In this document: positions 32,723 to 43,880 of the stretch, piece after piece | Numbering within the stretch: position 1 is the stretch's first letter | Layout: each line of letters starts with the position of its first letter | Assembly (NCBI GenBank): GCA_023053685.1 | Contig: JALIGW010000010.1 | Coordinates: 14,223,419 to 14,287,418, forward strand | Origin: Diadophis punctatus similis | Taxonomy: Eukaryota; Chordata; Lepidosauria; Squamata; Dipsadidae | Direction of reading: 5' to 3' | Length of the DNA stretch: 64,000 nt | Translations under genes and position numbers: made by a program | Notes under the pieces: model-generated | Told to the model about the DNA's origin: nothing | Databases searched by the model: none | Seen by the model: only the letters and a program-made list of their open reading frames with translations

Positions 32723-33346
32723 TGTATGTATAACCTGTCCAGTCATGAGTAATTTCCATAGATGACAAATCAATCCTAGACAGATGGCGTGTGTTTAACA
32801 TTTTGGTTCCTAATTTTGAAGACTTTGACATGACTGATTATGCTTGGGGCAATTTACTAAATTAATGAATTAATTGCTAATACATGAGAATGATTAATTG
32901 AGATGCTTCTTTGGATCATATTCAGTGTAATGAAGCTTGAGCAAAGACAGGTGCAGAGATATAGGCCAGATTCTGTACACTTTATTCACTTGAACATTCA
33001 TTAAAGGCAATTAATCATGTGGTGGGTAGTGCTGAATTAGCCTATGCATGAATTAATGCAGAAAATGCTTGGGGCATAAACTTAAACTCACTGTCCTAGT
33101 CAACACTTTTTTTTAGGTTAATAAAAAGCATATTCTTCTCTCAGACGGATTAATAACTACAATTCAGGCAGATTCTTGGGATTATTATTTTCTCTGTCAT
33201 TTCATACATTACTTTTTCCATCATACAATTAATCTGTTAGAAGAGTCACCAAATGCCAAAATCTATTTCAGTCTATGGTAATATTTTTGTTATTATTCTG
33301 TAATCATTATTATTCTTGACAGAGATGTTATACTATTCTATCCTAT
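32723..33346. other. Unrecognised sequence
   Basis: AT-rich DNA with no gene or repeat that I can identify. Confidence 0.5.
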
Positions 33347-33512
33347 GCAGTGGTGGGTTGCTACCGGTTCACCCCAGTTCGAGCGAACCAGTAGCACTGG
33401 TGGGAGGCTCTGCCCACCCACCAGGACGTCATCACGGACGATCTGTGTATGCATAGAAGTGCCACACACGTGCATTCACAGTTCCGAACCAGTAGCGAAG
33501 GTACAGTAAGTG
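33347..33512. mobile_element. MITE-like fragment, CAGTGGTGGGTTGC end
   Basis: It starts CAGTGGTGGGTTGCTACCGG, and inverted CGGTTC/GAACC and GAACCAGTAGC blocks occur near both ends, the last at about 33,485-33,500. Related ends occur at 33,928 (complement) and 52,076. The pattern recalls abundant squamate hAT-like MITEs. The right limit is uncertain and no duplication was found. Confidence 0.5.
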
Positions 33513-33621
33513 AAACTCATTATTGATCGTATGGAATATCTAATGAATACGTCTGGAAATTCTGAAGTCACAGAGTGGTAGAATTTGCATTACAGAACTA
33601 GAGTTCAGTTTGTTTCAAGTA

Positions 33622-33718
33622 GGGGCACAGTGGCCGAGAGGTTAAGATGCTGAGCTTCTTGACTGGAAGGTTGGCAATTCGAGGCTTAAGTATTGTGTGA
33701 CAGAATAAACTTCCATTA
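33622..33718 (+). mobile_element. tRNA-derived SINE fragment
   Basis: GGGGCACAGTGGCCGAGAGG, then TTAAGATGCTGAGC, resembles a polymerase III A box of a tRNA-Ser/Leu-like head. GGCAATTCGAGGC resembles a degenerate B box (GGTTCGANNCC). The copy ends after TTCCATTA where the TA-flanked element begins. The head cannot fold as a tRNA with an intact anticodon arm, so it is a SINE and not a tRNA gene. Confidence 0.6.
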
Positions 33719-33838
33719 CCGTATTTTTCGGAGTATAAGACGCACCTTTTTGCCCCTCAAAAGAGGGTAGAAATGTCAGTGCGTCTTATACACCGAATAC
33801 AGCTATTTTTTTGGCCTCCCGAAGCCCCACCCCTGCGT
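33719..33838. mobile_element. TA-flanked MITE (GTATAAGACGCACC family), left end
   Basis: CCGTATTTTTCGGAGTATAA after a TA (33,717-33,718) matches the left end at 8260. The homology runs through GCGTCTTATACACCGAAT for about 120 bp. The right end is absent. The next 90 bp belong to a different MITE end. Confidence 0.7.
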
Positions 33839-33928
33839 TCCATGGTATTTACCAGTTCAGTGAACCAGTCCAAATTGCCTCTACCGGTTCACCTGAACCG
33901 GTCCGAACGGACTGAATACCACCTCTGG
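33839..33928. mobile_element. MITE right-end fragment
   Basis: ACCGGTTCACCTGAACCGG and GGACTGAATACCACCTCTG form the complement of the CAGAGGTGGGATTCAGTCGG end found at 52,076. It is a truncated copy in the opposite orientation, abutting the TA-flanked fragment. Confidence 0.55.
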
Positions 33929-35710
33929 TACTGACCTATTGAGATTTTTGAAACTTCTGAAGCTCAATTGCTTTAGGAGGACTAAAAAGAGAATGAAGCT
34001 TTTTCCTATGGTATGTAGGAGTCTATGTAAACCACTTTCTAATACAATCTTGGCTGTATCAAATAATTGCTTTTCCCTTTCAATGTTTCAGTGTCTGTAA
34101 GTTGGAGTACTGTATACACTTATTTTGTTTGATCACTTATTATTACTAGAGATGTAATATATCTCATTACTTTGCTCCAGATCTCGGCAGGTGTTGTGAA
34201 TGTATAACTTAGAGGAATAAAGGGTACCGGGGGGGGGATGTGAATTCTAAATATGGATTTGTGAATAAATGCACTTTTCACTAAAAGCAGTTATCTTTAG
34301 ATACAATCCAAGTTTCTGCCAGGCAAGGAGACAGAACACAGACAGGAGCTCTTTGTGACTATTTTTCAGTTATGGAACTTTATCTCTTTAGCTATTCTCC
34401 ACATGAAAATGTGTCTGTTTTAAAATGTATTCCATGAAAACCTTAGAATCTTCTATAGGTTAATTCAAATCTGTTTAATGGATTTTAAATTGAGGTTAAG
34501 AGAGCAGAAGCTCATGTACAGAAATCTTGTTCATAGAAAAGTATCAATTTGTCATCTACTAAATTCCAGGCAAGCTGAGGAGAGGGGCTACAGTGTATAC
34601 CTGCAACACAAATTCTGCATTTCACTGACAGAGGAGAGTCACGACTGTTGATCAATAAAGGTGGACTCTCATGTTACATTCTATTTCATGTTCTTGTCAC
34701 TAATGAAGTGGAAGATTTAGTCTGAAAGGAGGCAAATGTCCATGTTTATACCTATCTATGGAGAAGATACATTTTATAATAGTCTTCCCCAAATATTTGC
34801 CTCTGGATTATTGATTGCAATAGTCTCCGGCTATTGTGACATGATGTGCTTTATAGTATTTTGGACTGTTAGTGTCAATACATCTGGATAATTTCATCTG
34901 GTAGAAGCAGTACTTGAAAAGGTAATAATTTAGAGTAAGGGCTCTTTTCCCAAATAGCTAACCATTATATCTTTCAAACCTAAATTTATTTGATCTAGGC
35001 TGCTTTGACTATTTTAAAATCTATTTGGTACAATGATAGTTCTAGATTTCACTACAGTCAGTGCTTTAGATGAACAATTCTAGCAACAACCCACAAAAAT
35101 TGATTAAAAAATGTTCTTAAAATTTGGCATCCTACTTGACTTGGTACCCTATACATATGGGCCACCTGATTTGTGTAATTGGATGCTGTATTGATGGACA
35201 TATTTATGTACAAATGTAGAACTCCCCATCAGTCAGTCATACCTTCTAAGAATTGTGTCTAAAAGCATATACGTTGTATATTTCTTTTTATGGGAAACAA
35301 AAGAGACCTCTTTCCCTTTGGGAAGCTTGTAGATGTTGAGCAGAATATTTTGCAGGACACATTTGGTAGCTGATGGGCAGTGAAATATCCTTGCTCAAAA
35401 ATTCAGCTGTCACCCTTTTCCTATACTCCATTTCTCATTTAAATATTTCCTCTCCTCTTGTTTCTTGGCTATCCTGACCTTCTTAACTTGTGTTCCTTCT
35501 TTCTAACTTCTCATTTTGTTATCCACCATCAGCCATAGTTGTGGCTTGTTGCAATATTTGGGTCGGCTGTGAGCTGTGTTACAGCCTGTGAAGCATTTTC
35601 CCAAGCTATCAGATCATGGGATTGCAATCTGTCCTAACCCTGACTTATTATTGGCAAGTACCTGTGTGTGTGTGAGGGGGGGTAGGATATGGCTTCAGGC
35701 AAAGAGCTCC
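33929..35710. other. Unrecognised, probably single-copy DNA
   Basis: About 1.8 kb with no repeat termini, microsatellites or coding frames that I can support. It is one of the few stretches without recognisable transposons. A 9-bp G run occurs near 34,230. Confidence 0.5.
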
Positions 35711-37136
35711 TGTGATGACCCAGGGCTGGGCACAGAAACAACACAGCCAGAACAAAGGCTTAACTTCCCTTTATTGTTCCAACTTTCCCCCCCAAAGTCC
35801 CACCATTCACTGCAAGTCCAGGAGTCAACCTCTAAACATGCACCTCCAATAGGTCCTGGCTGCTATTAGTCCGGAGGAGCAGCACAGTTCTGAGAGCAGC
35901 CACAGTTCAAGGAATTTGGTTTCAGAGAGTCCTTGTCACAGGAAAAGTATAACTGTGTTACTGCGACCTTGCACGTAGCCAAGCCAGGCCACACTGGCAA
36001 ACAAAGCAAACAATGCAAGCACAGCAAAGTATCCAGACATCAATAACAGTGATGACCCGGGGCATGACACGAAAGCAACACAGCCAGATAACAGGTCTAA
36101 CTCCCCTTTATTGCTCCAACTTTGCCCCCAAACGTTCCCACATTTATTACAAGTCCTGGAGCAAAGCTTTCACATGCACCTTCAGCAGCCTCTGGCTGCA
36201 AGTAGTCCAGTAAGACAGGTTAGCCAAACAGTAACCAGGGCCAGCAGTCCAGTAAGCCAGGTTAGTCAAACAGTAACCAGAGCAAGAAGTTCAGCGAAGC
36301 AGGCAAACTGGGCAAGTCCCACAAGACAGAGCACAGTAATCTCCAGGCATTGGCAAGTGCACATGTTGCTCCACAGATTCAATGCTTGTTTCTGACAAAT
36401 TCCCCTCCCACTGGTACCTCCTTACATCTCAGTCCCCAGTATGCTTTGTGAAAGGGGGCAGGGCACTCTTGTAGCTGGCTCAGTCTGCATTGGTCTCACC
36501 TTCTCTCTTCTCTCCATGCTCTAGGATCAGGAGGGGGTGGTCCTTGCTCTTCGTCTGAGCTCTGTCTCTCCTGCTCCTCCGTGTCTGCAAGTCTTTCTAA
36601 TCCTGAAAAGCCTTGCCTGGACTGACTCTGTCCTTCCCCAGTTTCCTCCAAGGCCAACGGAACCAGCCTCTCTATCTCTGTAGGCTCTTGTTCCAGCTCA
36701 TCTTCCCCCCCAGATTCAGACTCCAATGGGGGCATGACAACAACACTTGTTCTTGACAAATGCCCCTCCCAACAGCGTCTCTTTAAATCTCATTCCCCAG
36801 GTGAGCCTTGTGAAGAGGGGCAGGGTGCCCTCCTCCCGAGTTGTCGGGTTGCCCTGCGCTGATCCTGCTCCTCTCCGTTCTCTGTGCTTGGGGATCGGTG
36901 GGGGGGAGGTAATTGCTCATTGCTGGAACTCCATTGCTCTTCTGCTCTGCTCCGCTGCCTGCCCTGTCCTCCCCATTTGCCTGGTCCTCCTGCGCCCCAT
37001 CTCCCTCACTGGCGACCCTTCACAGGCCTGAGGGACCCAGGACTGCCTCATCCTGCTCCTCCTGTCATTCCTCCATCGGCCCTAGCTCCATCTCATCCTC
37101 CTCCTTGGACTCAGGCTCTGACAGGGCCATGGTATT
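35711..37136 (-). mobile_element. Outer LTR of the TGTCATGGCCCC family
   Basis: The left edge TGTGATGACCCAGGGCTGGG is the complement of the 3' end of the LTR at 3592-4413. The right part, ending near GACTCAGGCTCTGACAGGG, is the complement of its 5' end. The poly-A signal complement lies at about 35,775. The nested LTR at 36,048-36,739 splits it. Without that it is about 730 bp. The right terminus is eroded (GGCCATGGTA instead of GGCCATGACA) and no 5-bp duplication is seen. Confidence 0.75.
36048..36739 (-). mobile_element. Nested LTR of the same family, near 5-bp TSD
   Basis: The left end GTGATGACCCGGGGC and right end GGGGGCATGACA match the complement of the family termini. Flanks ATAAC (36,043-36,047) and ACAAC (36,740-36,744) agree at four of five bases. 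The outer LTR resumes right after, at a block (ACTTGTTCTTGACAAATG) that also exists inside this LTR near 36,388. A duplicated unit of about 38 bp (GTCCAGTAAG.CAGGTTAG..AAACAGTAACC) lies at 36,205-36,285. Confidence 0.8.
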
Positions 37137-37662
37137 GCAAACAGCAACAGAGAACACCTGCTTTTCACATTTCCAAATCCCATCTTTCAATAGATTTAAC
37201 TGTTCTATCACCAACTTTTCATTTTATGACCCTTTTAAAGCATTGCCCTGTCCAAAGACCTCCAATATTCTGCAAATGTTCTATAAGACAAACTCATGAT
37301 CAAATTAATATTTACCTAATTTGGGAGACTCAGAATAGGACTTTTTACCACAGCAACTAGAAAGCAGGTGTTGAGGCAAAGGAATATTTTCACTGAGAAT
37401 TGCAACATTTTTTTTACAATGGATTTGTTGCTATATTTTCTCACATCCATTTTATGTCTGATTTAGAAATAGTGTTTTTTCCTTAACTAGAGATAGATAA
37501 TGTATAGGGGAAAGGAAAGGAAAATATTTTGGTTGATTGCTTTTTGTTTGTTTGGGAATGTCAAGTAAGAGAAATTGAAGAAATTGTGAATTGAAGACAT
37601 GAAAGGCAGCTCTTCCATAACAAATGTTTCTCATAGGGGAAACCCTGAAGTATGTTTTAGAC
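37137..37662. other. Unrecognised sequence
   Basis: About 520 bp of AT-rich DNA with no supported feature. It ends at the hAT target duplication TTTTAGAC (37,655-37,662). Confidence 0.5.
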
Positions 37663-37767
37663 CGGGGTGTCAAACTATTTTATTTATTTATTTATCTATT
37701 TAGCAATTCTTATATGCCGCCCTACTCCCTGGGGACTCAGGGCAGCGTACAACATGTGCAAGAACAG

Positions 37768-39294
37768 CTATAATACAATAAAAAATACAATGATAAAATA
37801 GCAATTTAAAAGAATAAAAACAACACAAGCAATACATACATGGGGGAGACCAAGATATTCAACTGTCTCAATACCCCACCTGCAGGAAGAGCCATGTCTT
37901 AATGACTTTCCGGAAGGCCAGCAAGGTAGGAATAGTTCGGATCCCTGGGGGTAGTTGGTTCCAGAAAGCCGGAGCCCCCACAGAGAAGGCTCTCCCCCTT
38001 GGTCCTGCCAACCGACATTGTTTGGTTGAAGGGACCTGGAGGAGACCGACTCTGTGGGACCTAACCGGTCATAGGGATGTATGAGGTCCCAAAGATAACC
38101 TGGACCTAAGCCATGTAGGGCTTTAAAGATGATAATCAACACCTTGAATTGCACCTGGAGACCAATGGGCAACCAATGCAGCTGGCGGAGTATGGGTGTT
38201 ACATGGGTGTATCTAGAGACACCCACCACAGCTCGCGCAGCCGCATTTTGCACCAGTTGCAGTCTCCGGATACTTTTCAAGGGTAGCCCCATGTAGAGCG
38301 CGTTACAGTAGTCCAATCGAGAGGTGACAAGGGCATGAGTGACCATGAGCAAAGCCTCCTTCTCCAAATATCGTCGCAATTGGTGCACCAGGTGAACCTG
38401 TGCAAAGACGCCCCTAGCCACAGCCATCAGATGTTGATCTAATTTTAGCTGGGGATCTAGGAGCACCCCCAAATTGCGAACCCGGTCCAAGGGAGATAAT
38501 TAGTTTCACCCAAAGACCAAGGAGGGACACTCGGTATAATCCTTAGGAGGCAGCATCCATAGCCACTCAGTCTTGTCAGGGTTGAGCTTGAGCCTGTTCC
38601 TTCTCATCCAGATCCTAACATCGTCCAGGCAATGGCACATCACATCCACTGCCTCCCTGAATTTCAACGGGGTAGAGATGTACAGCTGGGTGTCATCAGC
38701 GTACTGTTGAAATATCACCCCATGTTGACGAATGATCTCCCCCAATAGTTTCATGTAAATGTTAAACAGGATGGGTGAGAGGACCGAACCCTGAGGAACC
38801 CCACAAGTCACAGTTCTAGAAGATGACCTCTGCCCTCTTGTCAACACCGACTGCAACCTATCGGCGAGGTAGAAGGAGAACCACCGCAAAACGGTGCCTC
38901 CCACTCCTAGCCCGCTGAGTCGATGCAGAAGGATACCATGGTCGATAGTATCGAAAGCTGCTGAGAGGTCAAGTAGCACCAGGATGGAAGAATAACCCCC
39001 ATCCTGGACTCGCCAGAGATCATCCATCAGGGCGACCAAGGTAGTTTCTGTGCTGTAGTCGTGCCTGAAACCCGATTGAAAGGAATCCAGATAATCAGTT
39101 TCCTCCAACAGCCAAAGAAGCTGAAGAGCCACCACCTTCTCAACAACTTTACCCAAAAAAGGCAAGTTGGAGACAGGACGAAAGTTCTTCAAGTCCACTG
39201 GGTCCAGTGAGGGCCTCTTAAGGAGGGGTCTCACCACCGCAACCTTTAAGGGCTGCGGTATGGATCCCTCTCTAAAAGAAGCATTGATCACCAC
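37768..39294 (-). pseudogene. L2-d reverse transcriptase, broken
   Basis: Frames 38,506-39,294 (LLDLSAAFDTIDHG, CGVPQGSVLSPILFN, YADDTQLY, LKLNPDKTEWLW) and 37,768-38,490 (VTSRLDYCNALYMGLP, LQLVQNAAARAVVG) cover RT. The shift between them is at about 38,495. The catalytic box is intact. The C-terminal frame runs into non-L2-like sequence near its end. Confidence 0.8.
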
Positions 39295-39477
39295 CTGGAT
39301 CTAACTACGTGAGACCTCCCTGCTGGCCGAAACCAGGCAGGAGGGACACGGGTCCAATAAACAGGTGGAAGAGCTCATCGCTCCTACGGCCTTGTCCACA
39401 TCATCAGGAGTCACTGGCTCAAACTCATCCCATAATACCAGACTAAGGCTCACCCCTGTCAACTCAACTGGCCCTGT

Positions 39478-40824
39478 CTAGCCAGAGTCCAGGTTCGACC
39501 AGATCTGAGCGACTTTATCCATCAGAAACTGTGCAAATTCCTCAGCTCTACCCTGCAAGTGTTCCTCCCCACCCCCTTTTGCAAGGAGGTGGCGTGTCAC
39601 CCTAAACAAGGTGGCTGGGCGAGAGTCTGCAGATGCAATAAGAGCGGAAAATGTAAACATTTTGCCGCCCTTATCACCATTAGGTAAGACTTAATAAAAG
39701 TTCTTAGTAGTATTTGGTCAAATTCAGCTTTACTGGCTCTCCAGCATCGCTCCAGACGTCTCTTGTGGAGTTTCATCTCCCAGAGCTCCTCGGTAAACCA
39801 GGGAGCTTTCCGGGATCCACTGCCATGGAGAGGTCGCAAAGGTGCAATCTGATCTAAAGACCCTGATGCCGCGTTATTCCAGGCCGCCACCAGGGACTCA
39901 GATGAATTGTGGACTAGGGTTTCAGGTATCTCCCCAAGTTCCCTCTGGAATCCTTCCGGCTCCATTAGGCACCTGGGGCGGAACTACCTAATCGGTCCCG
40001 CCTCCCTGCAGGGGAGGAGTGGAGCTCTGAAATCCAACCTCAATAGGAAATGATCTGACCACGACAACGGGGAGATGACTATATCCCCTAACTTCAGATC
40101 ATCTCTCTACTGCCCCGAGGGGAATACTAGGTCAAGCATGTGACCTCCCTCATGAGTCGGACCCTGGATTACTTGGGTCAGGTCCATGGTTGTCATGTAT
40201 CCATGAACTCCTGGGCTGCATCCGAGGTTTCGCCGGCCAAAGGCAGGTTAAAGTCCCCCAGCACCATAAGCCTGGGGAACTCCACCGCCAAGCCCGCTAC
40301 CACCTTGAGCAGCCCAGGCAGGGCCTTAGTAACGCAGCTGGGAGGCAGGTACGCTAACAAAAGGCCCACCTGAACCCCTAACTTCAGAAGGAGAGTCTCA
40401 CACCCGACAATCTCCGGGGCAGGGCTCCTACGAGGATGCAGATTCCGGCACGGTATAATAGCCACTCCTCCCCCCCTTCCCTGGGGTCGTGGCTGATGTA
40501 GAACTGAGAACCCGTCTGGGCATACCTCTGAGAGGGCAACCCCCCCTCCTGGCCCAGCCAGGTCTCAGTTAAGCATGCCAGGTCCACCCCCTCGTCCGTG
40601 ATTAAATCACGTATCAGGGGGGCTTTGTTGACAATTGACCTGGCATTCAACAGCATCAGCTTGAGCCCAGGGCCCTGAAAACCCTGGTCATCAGGTACTC
40701 GGGTTGAGCAAGATGGAACCACATCGGAGGGGCCAGAACAAGGAATTGCTTGTAAAAAGCGAGGTCTTATTCCCCGAGAGTGGCCCACCCCTCTGCTCCC
40801 ACTATACCTACCTCTCCCCATCAT
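39478..40824 (-). pseudogene. L2-d endonuclease and linker, broken
   Basis: Frames 40,384-40,824 (LNARSIVNKAPLIRD, LTETWLGQEGG), 40,193-40,465 (RLMVLGDFNLPLAG), 39,597-39,965 (linker, KAPWFTEELWEMKLHKRR) and 39,478-39,660 carry the upstream half of the L2 protein in order. The SDH block at about 40,060 lies in a shifted frame. It is not functional. Confidence 0.75.
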
Positions 40825-40969
40825 GTTGACAACTCACATTGTCAAGTTGTCATCACGTGACGTATTGTGATTTTTTCCCCTTCACTAAAATGGGGATGGG
40901 TGTAGCATCCATGGGGGTGTGATGCATCCATGGCCTGCGGGCCACGAGTTTGACACCCCTGTTTTAGAC

Positions 40970-41145
40970 TATCTCTGTGTGTAATTATGTTACTTGGGGG
41001 CTCTTAGACCTTTAGGACACCTTTTTTGCCACCTATTAGATTCCTTGCCTCGACTAATATTTCTGTTTTTCTTTTAATGAGAAAAATTAACTGGGAACTG
41101 GCTTGCTGCAAAATTACTAATATTTAACAGCATTTTTTATTCCAG
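40970..41145 (+). other. Putative intron end with branch point and acceptor
   Basis: The last 40 bases before 41,146 read TTACTAATATTTAACAG, then CATTTTTTATTCCAG. There is a near-consensus branch site (TACTAAT), a pyrimidine-rich tract and an AG. This is the acceptor side of the candidate exon that follows. Confidence 0.4.
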
Positions 41146-41253
41146 GAATGTCTTGGAGCCATGCAAAAATTTTAAAAGCATTCCTAGAAAATAAAACTGA
41201 TGGATGGCTGTGGTCTAGTGCTTTGGTTGGAAATACCACAGAAAAAGATACTG
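41146..41253 (+). CDS. Candidate host exon, 108 nt, phase 1 to phase 1
   Basis: The segment is bounded by TTTTTTATTCCAG on the left and GTAAGTATA on the right, both near-consensus splice sites. Exactly one plus-strand frame is open through it, entering with two bases of a split codon and leaving with one. That gives a symmetric exon of 36 codons. The peptide includes MSWSHAKILKAFLENK and GWLWSSALVGNTTEKD, with an NTT N-glycosylation sequon. The other two frames have stops. It lies in a transposon-poor stretch. I do not recognise the gene. It could also be a chance open segment or a pseudo-exon. Confidence 0.4.
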
Positions 41254-42655
41254 GTAAGTATAAATGGTAGATGGAATTTTGGGAAGCCACAGCACCTGGT
41301 GGAGCAATTTTACAAGGTTGTCTTCTGGTAAATAAGTGTTTGTGCCCATACTAATCACAGCAGCCATTTAGTGAGTAGACAAGCCTTCACCTAGCTGCTA
41401 TTTTGTGAAAATGCCCATTATATTATCTCAAAATTTCAGATGTGCAAAGTTTACATTGTTTATCTTTAAAACACTGGCTCTTCATACACTGAAAACATAT
41501 TCAACAGAAACAAAACTTTAAAACAAATATTTATGCTATGTTTAAGAAATTGGAAAAATGTCAAAAGACTGCAAGCTTATTTATTATATGATTTCACATC
41601 TCATTACATGGCATTGTAGAACTTACAAAGATTTGTTAACTATCAAAGAGATAGTTTAGATTTGGGGAGTAAGCTTCAGGATAAGGTAACAAGAAAACCT
41701 GGACATCTAAGCCACTGTTCCTCCTTGTTTTTTTAAAACTTCTCTTAATTATTTTATGAAATATATTTGAAAATAGTTTGAGTAATTAAAAGCTAATATC
41801 TCAGAAACAGTAAGTTTACTTGGAGAAAAAAGTTTTACTTGTTCTTTTCTTTCTCGCTTCTAAACACATCCTCTCTTGCTGCATTCTAGCAGACCTGTTC
41901 ATAATAGTGATGATTACTGTGTTTGCATAACTAGGGCTGAATGGTTCTTAATAATAAAAGTGGGTGAGTGAGCAAGTCTTAAATTAACAGGCTAGATTTT
42001 AATTTGCTGAGTATCTGAAATCAGGCAACTGGGTTTCTGGCAATTATATTCTCATATAAATCTGGAAAGTAACAATATAAGGATAATGACTGGTCCAAAG
42101 TCGTACAATATATTTCATGTCTGAGTGGGGATCTGAAACTGAATTTCTAATCTTAGTGAACACAGTAATCATTGTGAAACGTAACTTGGGAAAGGCTCCT
42201 TTACACAAGAGGGAAAGGGCTCTTTTCCAAATTAAAGGAAATGGAAGAGTCCTTTCTCTTCTTGTGGAAAGGAAACCAGATCATATGTGACAAATATGAA
42301 TGCACCCCAAGATTATTGGAGTGGACATCCAACAGAAAGATCTGTGAAAAATGCTACTGAGGAGCTCTGCCTCTGATTTAGACGATAACTATCAATCAGT
42401 TTCTGTAAAAATTGAACAAACTTGAAAGCTGCTTTGCTACTGTAAGGGGGAAATCTTTTTCTTGCTGAAAACTACATTCTTTCAGAGCCAATGTTGACTG
42501 AGCTAAGAGCCAAAAGTGTGCCCCTTTTTACTTTCCTTCTTACCCAGTGGAAAGCCCAGAGAAGAACAGAAATAATTTGAAAATAGTTGACAGTCACATA
42601 GTTAGGGTAATGTTTATAGATATATGTCTGAGTTGTATATATACAGTATGTTTAC
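41254..42655. other. Unrecognised sequence (possible intron)
   Basis: About 1.4 kb of AT-rich, probably single-copy DNA following a consensus donor site. I see no second splice-flanked open segment and no repeat ends. Confidence 0.45.
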
Positions 42656-43252
42656 CCACTCCAGATATAAACATTATTTATTGATTTTTATTCATTAAAT
42701 AAATTTATATGGCTACCCAACTCATGCACATCGACTCTGGGTAATTTACAGCATTAAAATATCACAAAACCCATAAACCCACATCTGCCCCAGCAGTGGT
42801 GACCACACACTAACACCAGCCACTTGATTGGCTCTGTATCAACCAGGGATCCCAAGCCCACTGATACAACCATATCTTCAGGGCCTTCCAGAAAAGTTAG
42901 AAGATAGAGCCAGTCTTACATCTGGGGGAATGATATTCCAAATGAAAAGAGGTATAATAGAGAAGACTCTTTCTTTGTTTTCAAAGATCTATTTTCCTAA
43001 TAGATGTATTCACAACACACCTTGTTTTCCTACTCTAGTGGGCCAGGTAGACGTGACTGGGGAGAGGCGATTCAAATATCTGGGCCCTAAGAATTACACC
43101 TGGAAGCAGATTGGTAACCAATCACTCGCACAAAAGAGGTGACACCAGCACTAATCTCAACTTGCAAGCTGCTATATTTTGAATCAACTGAAACTGTATA
43201 CTTTTCAAGGACAACCCACATAGACTGCATTACAGTGGACCAAACAGAAAAT
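42656..43252 (-). mobile_element. Ancient L2 3' end fragment
   Basis: The complement shows a diverged L2 3' half: TATATGGCTACCCAACTC (cf. CTTATATGCCGCCCTACTCC), GGCCTTCCAGAAAAG, GGGGAATGATATTCCA, AGATTGGTAACCAATC and TTTTGAATCAACTGAAACTG occur in the same order as in L2-a to L2-d. Heavy divergence marks it as the oldest L2 here. The hAT at 43,261 cuts its 5' end. Confidence 0.7.
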
Positions 43253-43537
43253 GACTAGGGTGGGGGTCGGCAACCTGAGGCTCCGGAGCCACATGTGGCT
43301 CTTTGGGCACTCTGCTGTGGCTCCCTGTCACCCTGTTGTGGCAGTGGGATGAAAGAGCCATCGCCCTGTTGCAGCAGTGGCATGAACGGAGCCTTAGTGC
43401 AGGAGCGAAGTGCCCCTGTACTTGCCTTTGCACAGCAAGAGCATTCTGCCTTTGTCGTGGTACATTTGCTGTTGCCACCAGCAAAGAGGGCTGGGAGAGA
43501 AAGGGCGTTGTTACTTACCTGAACGCCCCTTCTCGTA

Positions 43538-43638
43538 GGGCAGAGCTAGCCTCCAAGAATGGGATGATCCAATCCATCAGCCAATCAGGACTGAGTCTGA
43601 CTCTATAAAAACTGTCATCCCGAAGGACACCCCCTCTT
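43538..43638. repeat. DIRS-A inverted terminal repeat, 3' side
   Basis: It begins GGGCAGAGCTAGCCTCCAAG and ends CACCCCCTCTT. It pairs with the complement at 49,674-49,774 with about one mismatch. A CTATAAAAACTGTCA box inside could act as a TATA box from the opposite copy. The outer extension 43,508-43,537 (TTGTTACTTACCTGAACG) is not shared with the other end but is mirrored in the internal complementary region. Confidence 0.9.
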
Positions 43639-43747
43639 GAGACGAAGGATGGAGTCAGACCCATAGTGTAACAACCCAACCAAATTTTAATAAACAGCAG
43701 GTAATCATAGAACCACAACCATATGAATAATAACCCAACAGGGAGGG

Positions 43748-43842
43748 ACTTGGAGGCTAGCTCCGCCCTACGAGAAGGGGCGTTCAGGTAAGTAACAATG
43801 CCCTTTCTCCATAGTGGGCGGAGCTAGCCTCCAAGAATGGGA
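43748..43842. repeat. DIRS-A internal complementary region
   Basis: Bases 43,748-43,798 are the complement of the left outer end (GGCGTTCAGGTAAGTAACAA answers TTGTTACTTACCTGAACGCC). Bases 43,803-43,842 are the complement of the right outer end (TTCTCCATAGTGGGCGGAGC). The two halves abut, as expected of the DIRS1 template for rebuilding both ends during circle formation. The region is also a foldback (GGAGGCTAGCTCCGCCC and its complement). Confidence 0.85.
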
Positions 43843-43880
43843 CATTCCAAAGCAGTAACGTCCCTTAGGAGGGCAGTCCG

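Larger units (their letters stand above)
37677..40824 (-). mobile_element. L2-d: nearly full-length L2 LINE, degraded
   Basis: Minus-strand L2 collinear with L2-a from about the MMGRGRYSGSRGVGHSRG block (40,824) to the complement of the 3' tail at 37,715. It is more diverged than a, b and c: six or more frames are needed, and CpG sites have decayed. The 5' end stops where the hAT sequence resumes. The tail is a short, interrupted TTTA run. Confidence 0.85.
37663..40961. mobile_element. hAT element with exact 8-bp TSD, carrying L2-d
   Basis: The left end CGGGGTGTCAAACT and right end GAGTTTGACACCCCTG are inverted, and TTTTAGAC flanks both (37,655-37,662 and 40,962-40,969). Apart from the nested L2-d only about 15 bp on the left and 137 bp on the right are hAT sequence. 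The original element was thus a roughly 150-bp MITE. No transposase exists. Confidence 0.85.

Noticed and set aside
33622..33718. Possible tRNA gene
   Set aside because: Only A- and B-box-like segments remain, with no intact cloverleaf. It is a SINE head.
33347..33928. One 582-bp hAT running from CAGTGGTGGGTTGC to ACCACCTCTG
   Set aside because: Flanking octamers ATCCTATG and GTACTGAC do not match and the ends are of different subtypes, so they are listed as two fragments.
42828..43142. A 104-codon plus-strand frame
   Set aside because: It lies antisense to an ancient L2 fragment and is explained by that.
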